Shown piece by piece: positions 1 to 5,610 of a stretch of DNA of 5,610 bases. The notes under the pieces were generated by a model. It was not told where the DNA came from. It did not search any database and saw nothing but the letters and a program-made list of their open reading frames with translations. Source of the DNA: an uncultured Sphingomonadales bacterium (GTDB taxonomy: Bacteria; Pseudomonadota; Alphaproteobacteria; Sphingomonadales; Sphingomonadaceae). The stretch's first letter is position 1; every line of letters starts with the position of its first letter. Position numbers and translations under genes: made by a program. The stretch is taken from the NCBI GenBank assembly GCA_937898535.1, contig CALDKP010000336.1, positions 1 through 5,610 of the forward strand, given 5' to 3'.

Positions 1-1
1 G

Positions 2-667
2 CCGACGAACATACCGGCTAGCCCTCCGTTGGTTCCGGAAAGCCCGGCGACGCAACCGGCTGTTGCCCCACCTGTAATCACACCACCTGACGTTGCGCCT
101 GCGCCAAAGGCCGTCCCAAAAAAGGGGCCAGTGGATACACTTAAGCCCGGGCAGTTCGTGTGGATCGCACAAGACCGTTATGACGGACCGATCAAAATTG
201 TCGTCGTGCTGGATACGCAGCGGGTCTATGTGTTCCAAAATGACAAGTTGATTGGTTTCAGCACGATCTCGTCCGGAAAAAAGGGCAAGGAAACGCCCAT
301 AGGTGCTTTCAATATTCTGCAAAAAAATGTCGATCACAAATCCAACCTCTACAGCAATGCACCAATGCCTTATATGCAGCGGCTGACATGGGATGGGATT
401 GCCATACACGGCGGCTATCTGCCCGGATATCCAGCATCGCATGGCTGCATTCGCTTGCCACTCCCATTTGCGAAGTCATTGTTTGCGGTCACGAAATTGG
501 ATCAGGAAGTGGTGGTATTGAAGGATACATCGACGCCGGTAAAGCGGGCTCCGCCCAAGCCAGAGCCAACAGTTGACCCTGCGCCTGTGCCGATGACTAG
601 CGATCCGTTGGCCGACCCGTCCGACACCCCACCTTCTTCGGCTTCAAAACCCGACGTGCGTCCATAA
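2..667 (+). CDS. L,D-transpeptidase (YkuD domain), 5'-truncated by window edge
   Basis: This is the C-terminal part of a YkuD-fold L,D-transpeptidase. The family forms 3-3 cross-links in peptidoglycan or attaches proteins to it in the periplasm, using a catalytic cysteine. The frame is open to the left edge with no stop. The TTG at 29 is therefore not a convincing start, and the true start and any signal peptide lie outside the window. The visible protein begins with a proline/alanine-rich linker (about positions 2-130), followed by the catalytic domain (about 150-530). The signature is present: a His in IHGGY (codon 407-409) and, 13 residues on, SHGCIRLP with the nucleophilic Cys at 446-448. 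A second proline/serine-rich tail (about 540-664) ends at TAA 665-667. The low-complexity flanks suit a periplasmic, wall-associated enzyme. The family call is firm; whether it cross-links peptidoglycan, anchors a protein or acts on another substrate is open. Confidence 0.9.
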   Translation, partial: PTNIPASPPLVPESPATQPAVAPPVITPPDVAPAPKAVPKKGPVDTLKPGQFVWIAQDRYDGPIKIVVVLDTQRVYVFQNDKLIGFSTISSGKKGKETPIGAFNILQKNVDHKSNLYSNAPMPYMQRLTWDGIAIHGGYLPGYPASHGCIRLPLPFAKSLFAVTKLDQEVVVLKDTSTPVKRAPPKPEPTVDPAPVPMTSDPLADPSDTPPSSASKPDVRP

Positions 668-708
668 GCACAGGCCATGTTTCGTCGCGGCAGACGTAAC
701 TTCGCCGA

Positions 709-739
709 TTGACGTTTACGCTAACGTAAAGTAGTGACG
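709..739 (+). promoter_or_regulatory. Probable MerR-type promoter with palindromic operator
   Basis: TTGACG at 709-714 resembles a -35 box. It is followed at once by a perfect inverted repeat, TTTACG (715-720), CTAA, CGTAAA (725-730). The -10 is weak: TAGTGA (732-737) would give a 17-bp spacer, and a 19-bp spacer would put it at 734-739. MerR-family activators typically bind a palindrome between -35 and -10 boxes that are spaced too widely. The site lies just upstream of a MerR gene, so autoregulation of the regulator and the acyl-CoA dehydrogenase behind it is the natural reading. From memory, the half-sites resemble the ACGT-containing sites of LiuR-type MerR regulators of acyl-CoA catabolism; I could not check this. 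The palindrome is observed; the promoter role is inferred. Confidence 0.6.
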
Positions 740-765
740 CTAGTGCACACAAGAGGAAAGGCGCC

Positions 766-1218
766 ATGGAATCAATTACGCGCGACGAAAGGCGGGCCGA
801 TGCCACCATCGATACGCCCGACGCATTTAACCGCGATTCATTCACAATTTCGGATCTTTCGAGCGAGTTTGATGTAACCGCGCGGGCCTTGCGCTTTTAC
901 GAAGACCAGGGCTTGATTTCACCCGAACGTTTGGGGCTTGCCCGCATTTATTCCAAGCGCGATCGCGCCCGGCTTGCGTGGATATTGCGTGCCAAGCGCG
1001 TTGGTTTCAGCCTTGCTGAAATCCGAGAAATGATTGATCTCTATGACCTGAACGATGGCCGCAATATTCAGCGCCGCGTGACCATTGAAAAATGCCGTGA
1101 CAGGATCAATCTGTTGAAGGCGCAGCGTGACGATATCGAAAGCGCTATTCACGAGCTTACCGAATTTGTTTCAACCGTCGAAAAGGCAGAGGCGGCAGAT
1201 AAATCCTCCGCAGCCTAA
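766..1218 (+). CDS. MerR-family transcriptional regulator
   Basis: This 150-aa protein is a DNA-binding regulator. After a polar N-terminal extension of about 25 residues comes a MerR winged helix: FTISDLSSEFDVTARALRFY (residues 26-45), EDQGLISPERLGLARIYSKR as the wing (46-65), and a second helical part ending in GFSLAEIREMIDLYD (80-94). Residues about 100-142 are charged and helical, as in the antiparallel dimerisation coiled coil of the family. The only cysteine is Cys110, so there is no metal- or FeS-binding cluster as in MerR, CueR or SoxR. The C-terminus is too short for a large ligand domain. ATG 766 is supported by a purine-rich AGAGGAAAG (752-760). The adjacent palindromic site and an acyl-CoA dehydrogenase 31 bp downstream suggest an acyl-CoA or fatty/branched-chain acid responsive regulator of the LiuR kind. 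That role is inferred from context; the family is certain. Confidence 0.93.
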   Translation: MESITRDERRADATIDTPDAFNRDSFTISDLSSEFDVTARALRFYEDQGLISPERLGLARIYSKRDRARLAWILRAKRVGFSLAEIREMIDLYDLNDGRNIQRRVTIEKCRDRINLLKAQRDDIESAIHELTEFVSTVEKAEAADKSSAA

Positions 1219-1249
1219 TTTGATATTCCCAGCCAATTAAGGATCGAAA

Positions 1250-3049
1250 ATGCCAAGCTACACCGCCCCCGTCCGCGATATGCAGTTCATTCTCAACGAA
1301 GTATTGGCTGTTGAGCGTTTCGCCAATCTGCCCGGCTTTGAAAACGCCAGCGCGGATATGGTCGACGCGATCCTGACGGAAGGCGCCAAATTTGTAGAGG
1401 GCGTTCTTTTCCCGTTGAACCAGGTCGGCGACTTGCAGGGCTGCACGCGCCATGAAGATGGCAGCGTCACCACGCCTGATGGCTTCAAGGAAGCCTATAA
1501 GCTGTACTGTGAAGGCGGCTGGGGCACATTGTCAGCGCCCGCGGAGTTTGGCGGCCAAGGCATGCCGCACATCGTCTCCATGGCGTTTGAAGAGCTTATG
1601 GCAAGTTCAAACATGGCGTTCGCAATGTATCCCGGTCTTACCCAAGGTGCGGTATCGGCGATCTTGGTGAAGGGCAGCGATGAACAGAAAGCCAAATATG
1701 CGCCGAATATGATTTCGGGCAAATGGGGCGGGACAATGAACCTGACTGAACCGCATTGCGGAACCGATCTTGGCCTCATCCGCACCAAGGCTGTGCCCAA
1801 TGGCGATGGCAGCTATGCAGTTTCCGGAACGAAAATCTTCATTTCGTCGGGCGACCATGACCTGACCGAGAATATCATTCACCTCGTCTTGGCCAAAACA
1901 CCGGGCGCACCGGACAGCGTCAAAGGTATTTCGCTGTTCATCGTGCCAAAGTTCCTGGTGAATGACGACGGCTCGCTTGGCGCGCGGAACACGCTGTCCT
2001 GTGGTTCGATCGAACATAAGATGGGCATTCACGGCAATGCGACGTGCGTCATGAATTATGACGGCGCGACGGGTTATCTTGTAGGTGAAGAACATAAGGG
2101 CCTCGCGGCCATGTTTATCATGATGAACATCGCGCGTCTGGGCGTTGGTCAGCAAGGCCTTGGCATTGCCGAAGTCGCTTACCAAAATGCCGTGCATTAT
2201 GCGCAAGATCGCCGTCAAGGCCGCGCGCTGACCGGTCCGCAGGATCTGGAGCAGAAAGCCGACACCCTGTTCGTGCACCCCGATGTGCGCCGCATGCTGA
2301 TGGATGCCAAGGCGTTTACAGAAGGTATGCGCGCCCTGTGCCTATGGGGCGCGTTGCAAGCCGATTTGCTGCACCATGCGCAAACCGAGGAAGAACGGCA
2401 GATGGCGGACGACCTATTGTCGCTGCTGACGCCCGTCATCAAGGGTTATGGCACAGACAAAGGCTATGAAGTCGCCACCAATGCGCAGCAAGTCTATGGC
2501 GGCCATGGCTACATCGCCGAATGGGGCATGGAACAATATGTGCGCGATGCCCGTATCGCGATGATTTACGAAGGCACCAACGGCGTTCAGGCGATGGACC
2601 TTGTTGGCCGGAAGCTGGCGCAAAATGGCGGCCGGGCAATTCAGGCGCTCTTCAAGATTGTCGACGAGGAATGTGCTACCGCAAAGGGCGGGGCGCTAGC
2701 GGATTTCGCGACCCGTCTTGAAAAAGCCAGTGGCGATTTGAAGGCATCGACCATGTGGTTCATGCAAAACGGCATGGCCAATCCGAACAACATCGGCGCT
2801 GGCGCGCATCATTACATGCACATCATGGGCATCGTGGCGCTCGGCCTACAATGGCTGCGGATGGCGGAATCGGCGCAACGCGCGCTTGATGCCGGCACAG
2901 GCAACGCGCCGTTTTACGAAACCAAATTGGTGACCGCACGCTACTTTGCGGAGCGTTATCTGCCGGATTGCGGGGCACTTCGTCGCAAGATTGAAGCGGG
3001 CAGTGAGGCGTTAATGGCCTTGTCGCCGGAGATGTTCGCCGCGGCATAA
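1250..3049 (+). CDS. Acyl-CoA dehydrogenase, long form with C-terminal extension domain
   Basis: This 599-aa FAD flavoprotein should oxidise an acyl-CoA to the 2-enoyl-CoA and pass electrons to ETF, as in beta-oxidation or a related acyl-CoA catabolic route. Residues 4-35 match the short N-terminal segment of the long ACAD subfamily (YTAPVRDMQFILNEVL). The N-terminal helical domain follows to about 160, then the beta domain with MNLTEPHCGTDLG (163-175) and GTKIFISSGDHD (193-204), then the C-terminal helical domain with QQVYGGHGYI (413-422). IYEGTNGVQ (439-447) carries the expected catalytic base, Glu441. Residues about 465-599 form the extra C-terminal domain, including FYETKLVTARYFAERYLP. 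The roughly 600-aa length and this layout resemble DmdC-type and fatty acyl-CoA dehydrogenases, but the sequence alone does not fix chain length or substrate. AAGGA (1239-1243) precedes ATG 1250 by 6 nt. The gene is 31 bp behind the MerR gene and so probably cotranscribed with it. Confidence 0.94.
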   Translation: MPSYTAPVRDMQFILNEVLAVERFANLPGFENASADMVDAILTEGAKFVEGVLFPLNQVGDLQGCTRHEDGSVTTPDGFKEAYKLYCEGGWGTLSAPAEFGGQGMPHIVSMAFEELMASSNMAFAMYPGLTQGAVSAILVKGSDEQKAKYAPNMISGKWGGTMNLTEPHCGTDLGLIRTKAVPNGDGSYAVSGTKIFISSGDHDLTENIIHLVLAKTPGAPDSVKGISLFIVPKFLVNDDGSLGARNTLSCGSIEHKMGIHGNATCVMNYDGATGYLVGEEHKGLAAMFIMMNIARLGVGQQGLGIAEVAYQNAVHYAQDRRQGRALTGPQDLEQKADTLFVHPDVRRMLMDAKAFTEGMRALCLWGALQADLLHHAQTEEERQMADDLLSLLTPVIKGYGTDKGYEVATNAQQVYGGHGYIAEWGMEQYVRDARIAMIYEGTNGVQAMDLVGRKLAQNGGRAIQALFKIVDEECATAKGGALADFATRLEKASGDLKASTMWFMQNGMANPNNIGAGAHHYMHIMGIVALGLQWLRMAESAQRALDAGTGNAPFYETKLVTARYFAERYLPDCGALRRKIEAGSEALMALSPEMFAAA

Positions 3050-3077
3050 CCGTTCAGCCGTGTCATGCTTAGATACA

Positions 3078-3108
3078 AAAATGCCGGGATATTATGTCCC
3101 GGCATTTT
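3078..3108. terminator. Bidirectional intrinsic terminator
   Basis: A perfect 12-bp stem, AAAATGCCGGGA (3078-3089) with TCCCGGCATTTT (3097-3108), closes a 7-nt loop. The GC-rich core has A tracts on one flank and T tracts on the other, so both strands yield a hairpin followed by U-rich RNA. It lies 28 nt after the acyl-CoA dehydrogenase stop and 4 nt after the cysK stop on the other strand. It can therefore end both convergent transcripts. Confidence 0.9.
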
Positions 3109-3112
3109 CTGT

Positions 3113-4033
3113 TTAATCGACGGGCAAAAAGTCCGGGACCGACAAATAACGTTCGCCGGTGTCATAGCTGAAACCAAGAGCACGTGACCCCGCTGGCAAT
3201 TCGGGCAGCTTCTGCGCGATGGCGGCAAGTGTTGCGCCGGATGAAATGCCGACCAGCATGCCTTCCTCACGCGCGGCGCGTCGTGCTGTTTCTTTAGCCA
3301 GTTCGGGATCAACCTGAATGACACCATCCAACAAGGCCGTGTGCAGGTTGGCGGGAATAAACCCTGCGCCAATCCCTTGAATAGCATGCGGTCCGGGTTG
3401 GCCACCGCTAATGACGGGCGACAAAGTGGGTTCCACCGCAAAGACCTTCAAATTGGGCCACGCCTTCTTCAAAACTTCTGCGCATCCCGTGATGTGACCA
3501 CCTGTGCCAACGCCGGTAATCAAGGCGTCAATCGGTGTGTCGGCAAAGTCCGCCAATATTTCCTGCGATGTCGTGCGCACATGCACGTCGATATTCGCTG
3601 GGTTTTCAAACTGCTGCGGCATCCACGAACCTGGGGTCTGCGACACCAGTTCCAAAGCACGTTCAATCGCACCCTTCATGCCCTTTTCGCGTGGGGTCAG
3701 GTCGAAGCTGGCACCATAAGCGAGCATAAGCCGCCGGCGTTCCAGCGACATGGACTCTGGCATGACAAGGATAAGCTTATACCCCTTGACCGCCGCAACC
3801 ATGGCAAGGCCGACGCCGGTATTTCCGGACGTCGGTTCAATGATCGTGCCACCAGGTTTCAGGCTGCCGTCTTTCTCAGCTGCCTCGATCATCGCAAGAC
3901 CAATGCGGTCCTTGATTGAACCACCGGGGTTTGACCGTTCGGATTTGATCCAGACTTCAGCATTGGGGAACATGCGCCCCATCCGGATGTGCGGGGTATT
4001 GCCGATGGTTTCGAGGATCGATTGGGCTTTCAT
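3113..4033 (-). CDS. cysK: Cysteine synthase A (O-acetylserine sulfhydrylase)
   Basis: This 306-aa cytoplasmic fold-type II PLP enzyme is expected to make L-cysteine from O-acetylserine and sulfide. The length is normal for CysK. Visible landmarks: SNPGGSIKDR (residues 34-43) with the PLP Schiff-base Lys41; the substrate loop TSGNTG (68-73); MPESMSLERR (91-100); the phosphate-binding GVGTGGHITG (174-183); the CysK-typical PGPHAIQGIGAGFIP (213-227); GISSGA (262-267), whose serine contacts the pyridine nitrogen; and DTGERYLS (291-298). The PGPH...GAGFIP block favours CysK over CysM or cystathionine beta-synthase, although the GGSIKD stretch differs from the enterobacterial CysK version. Its ATG overlaps the TGA of the upstream transporter (ATGA, 4030-4033), which implies translational coupling. 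A good Shine-Dalgarno lies inside the transporter gene. The family is firm; housekeeping role versus a specialised paralogue cannot be decided here. Confidence 0.93.
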   Translation of the reverse strand: MKAQSILETIGNTPHIRMGRMFPNAEVWIKSERSNPGGSIKDRIGLAMIEAAEKDGSLKPGGTIIEPTSGNTGVGLAMVAAVKGYKLILVMPESMSLERRRLMLAYGASFDLTPREKGMKGAIERALELVSQTPGSWMPQQFENPANIDVHVRTTSQEILADFADTPIDALITGVGTGGHITGCAEVLKKAWPNLKVFAVEPTLSPVISGGQPGPHAIQGIGAGFIPANLHTALLDGVIQVDPELAKETARRAAREEGMLVGISSGATLAAIAQKLPELPAGSRALGFSYDTGERYLSVPDFLPVD

Positions 4034-5358
4034 GGATTGCTTCCTCTATATTGCGGTTCAAATGTACGGGCGTTTTTGAGCTCGGGGAATAGCCGCGCCC
4101 ACATTCCAGTAATCAATATGGCACCAACGCCGCCGAATACAACCGCGCCAACAGGTCCAAGGGCCGCCGCCGCCACACCGGACTGTAGCTCGCCCAATTC
4201 ATTGGAGGCCGAAATGGCGAGGCCAGACACGGAACTGACGCGTCCGCGCATTTCATCAGGGGTGTTGAGCTGCACCAACGATGACCGGACATAGACCGAC
4301 AGCATGTCCGACGCGCCAAGGATAATGAGTGATATCAAAGCGACCGCCATGCCCGCACCCATATTCAGGAACCCGATGCGCGCTTCACCAAAGACACGGC
4401 TGCCAATTTCATGGCTTAAGCCAAACCCGATGGTTGCGACGCCAAAGACGACCACTGCCCAAAGCATTTTTGCGCCGACATTGTGTCGTAATGGCCTGAT
4501 TGCGAGCATAAGCGCAACGACGGAGGCTCCGACTGCTGGCGCGGCGCGCAACTGGCCAAGGCCGTCTGGCCCGACCATCAGGATATCGCGCGCATAAACG
4601 GGCAGCATCGCGGTGGCGCCTGCAAGTAAGACAGCAAATAGGTCAAGGGTAATGGCACCCAACAGAAATCGTTCGGACCATGTATACCGCAGACCATCGA
4701 TCATTTGCCTTATGGGATGGATCTTTCTTTCCATGCGGGGCGGATGGACTGGCTTCACAAAGCTCAAGCTTATTGTCGCGGCAAACATCAAACCAGCCGA
4801 AACCCAATAAGGCAGCGATGCACTCTCGGCGAACATCAGTCCACCTGCGGCTGGACCAAAAACAGACCCGACTTGCCACGCGATTGAACTCAGCGCGATG
4901 GCGCGCGGCAATGATGCCGGTGGAACAATGTTGGGCGCGATCGCCGACATCGAAGGTCCGACAAATACGCGGGCAACGCCGTGCAATGCGGCAAACAGGA
5001 AAAGCAGGGGCAGGGTAAGCCCATCGATATAGGTGAACCAACCAAGCGCCAGCGCCACCATCATGTCGATGCTGTTGGCAAGCCGCGCGACCGTGCGGCG
5101 TTCCCACCGGTCGGCAGCCCATCCGGCTACGGGGGTCAACAACGCAAGTGGTACGAATTGCACAAGGCCAAGTAACCCCAGCTGTAGCGATGCTTCGCGA
5201 ATCGACATGCCATAGTCACTGCGCGCGATGTCATAGGATTGATAACCGATGACGACGACCATCCCCATTGTCGCCAGCACCGCCATAAAGCGTGCGAGCC
5301 AGTAATAGCGAAAGTCAGCTATGCTGAGCGGGTGGATGTTGGGTTCAGTGTCAGACAT
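4030..5358 (-). CDS. Major facilitator superfamily exporter, EntS/MFS_3-like
   Basis: This 442-aa inner-membrane protein has about 12 hydrophobic segments, roughly at residues 22-40, 59-80, 95-110, 114-134, 152-175, 184-200, 231-255, 273-290, 296-314, 329-354, 376-400 and 401-421. A longer charged loop (201-229) separates the two halves. The MFS motif A equivalent is GWAADRWERR (79-88). MRGRVSS (370-376) followed by NELGELQSG (386-394) is typical of the EntS/MFS_3 group, whose known member EntS exports enterobactin by proton antiport. The substrate here is unknown: siderophore, drug, amino acid or thiol metabolite are all possible. ATG 5358 is the first reasonable start, but the upstream Shine-Dalgarno is weak. 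Its stop overlaps the cysK start by 4 bp, so the two share a transcript. Coupling to cysteine synthesis hints at a related metabolite, which is inference only. Confidence 0.88.
   Translation of the reverse strand: MSDTEPNIHPLSIADFRYYWLARFMAVLATMGMVVVIGYQSYDIARSDYGMSIREASLQLGLLGLVQFVPLALLTPVAGWAADRWERRTVARLANSIDMMVALALGWFTYIDGLTLPLLFLFAALHGVARVFVGPSMSAIAPNIVPPASLPRAIALSSIAWQVGSVFGPAAGGLMFAESASLPYWVSAGLMFAATISLSFVKPVHPPRMERKIHPIRQMIDGLRYTWSERFLLGAITLDLFAVLLAGATAMLPVYARDILMVGPDGLGQLRAAPAVGASVVALMLAIRPLRHNVGAKMLWAVVVFGVATIGFGLSHEIGSRVFGEARIGFLNMGAGMAVALISLIILGASDMLSVYVRSSLVQLNTPDEMRGRVSSVSGLAISASNELGELQSGVAAAALGPVGAVVFGGVGAILITGMWARLFPELKNARTFEPQYRGSNP
4042..4047 (-). promoter_or_regulatory. Shine-Dalgarno of cysK inside the transporter gene
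   Basis: On the minus strand AGAGGA sits 8 nt before the cysK ATG. It is encoded by Arg438-Gly439 near the end of the transporter. It supports ATG 4033 as the cysK start and fits reinitiation or coupled initiation at the ATGA overlap. Confidence 0.75.
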
Positions 5359-5445
5359 GAAACATACGCCTATCGGCTGGTGTTGCCCAAGGCAATGAAG
5401 AGATTTTTGTTGGCGACGCTAGTGGCCATTTCGTGATGCCAGCCA

Positions 5446-5610
5446 TTATCCTGCATCTTCGGGCATGCCGTGATAGTCATTGATCGTTTCGAAGATGGTG
5501 GTGAGCGCGGTCTGTTCCTCGGCAGAAATCTCTGGCCTCCATATTTCGAATAACAATATAACGCGGGTGCCTGTGCTTTTATTCCACGCCTCATGTTCGA
5601 AGCTGTCGTC
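5446..5610 (-). CDS. Aspartyl/asparaginyl beta-hydroxylase-like oxygenase, C-terminal fragment
   Basis: Reading the minus strand from the right edge gives an open frame of 54 codons ending at TAA (5448-5446); the start lies beyond the window. The fragment opens with DDSFEHEAWN, then TGTRVILLFEIWRPEIS. This closely parallels the C-terminus of human AspH as I recall it (DDSFEHEVW, then FRLIF and DVWHPELT). The His in FEHE should be the distal Fe(II) ligand. The Arg 10 residues later should bind 2-oxoglutarate, and the spacing matches that family. Members hydroxylate aspartyl/asparaginyl residues or, in LpxO relatives, lipid A acyl chains; FEHEAWN looks more AspH-like. The tail after WRPEIS is short and ends in PEDAG. 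An 87-bp gap with no obvious terminator separates it from the exporter, so cotranscription is possible. The family call rests on about 30 conserved residues. Confidence 0.8.
   Translation of the reverse strand, partial: DDSFEHEAWNKSTGTRVILLFEIWRPEISAEEQTALTTIFETINDYHGMPEDAG

Noticed and set aside
29..31. TTG as the start codon of the L,D-transpeptidase
   Set aside because: The frame stays open to the left edge and already encodes the same proline-rich linker. There is no Shine-Dalgarno, and a periplasmic enzyme needs a signal sequence that is absent here.
118..124. A-AAA-AAG slippery heptamer in the transpeptidase frame (dnaX-like -1 frameshift site)
   Set aside because: The -1 frame stops at 142-144. 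I see no convincing stimulatory hairpin or upstream Shine-Dalgarno, and the product would lack the catalytic domain. A chance Lys-Lys encoding is more likely.
321..327. A7 homopolymer as a phase-variation tract
   Set aside because: It is short, lies inside the conserved catalytic domain and encodes Gln-Lys-Asn in frame. Nothing suggests switching.
668..708. Terminator after the L,D-transpeptidase
   Set aside because: Only a 4-bp CGTC/GACG pairing is visible, without a T tract. It is not enough to call a terminator.
1607..2278. Long minus-strand open frame (223 codons) opposite the acyl-CoA dehydrogenase
   Set aside because: It is antisense to a clearly conserved gene. The translated product has no recognisable domain, and long antisense frames are common opposite codon-biased genes.
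3341..3919. Plus-strand open frame (192 codons) opposite cysK
   Set aside because: It is antisense to a fully supported cysK, has no recognisable motif and would start inside the convergent gene.
5370..5594. 74-codon minus-strand frame at the right edge
   Set aside because: It overlaps the hydroxylase C-terminus in another frame. Only the hydroxylase frame carries recognisable conserved motifs.

Overview
The window looks like ordinary chromosome from an alphaproteobacterium. The GC content is moderate by eye, and the gene content and protein style suggest Sphingomonadales; that placement is inference. There are six protein-coding genes, two of them cut by the window edges. They form two blocks that converge on a shared terminator at about 3078-3108. 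I see no tRNA, rRNA, mobile element, CRISPR array or phage signature.

Left block (+ strand). It opens with the 3' part of an L,D-transpeptidase (YkuD-type peptidoglycan cross-linking enzyme) with proline-rich flanks. A 98-bp gap follows. It carries a -35-like TTGACG and, directly after it, a perfect 6+4+6 inverted repeat, TTTACG-CTAA-CGTAAA. This is the layout expected of a MerR-family operator-promoter. Next are a 150-aa MerR-family regulator and, 31 bp later, a 599-aa multidomain acyl-CoA dehydrogenase. The last two look like an autoregulated two-gene operon for a fatty-acyl or other acyl-CoA catabolic step.

Right block (- strand, read from right to left). It opens with the last 54 residues of an aspartyl/asparaginyl beta-hydroxylase-like Fe(II)/2-oxoglutarate oxygenase, which enters from beyond the right edge. 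After an 87-bp gap comes a 12-TM major facilitator transporter of the EntS/MFS_3 exporter type. Its stop codon overlaps the start codon of a CysK-type cysteine synthase (ATGA). The exporter and the cysteine synthase are therefore very probably cotranscribed and translationally coupled. Whether the hydroxylase belongs to the same transcript cannot be settled here.

No clearly new system is visible. The most useful leads are the MerR operator and its adjacent acyl-CoA dehydrogenase, the coupled exporter-cysK pair, and the truncated hydroxylase next to it.
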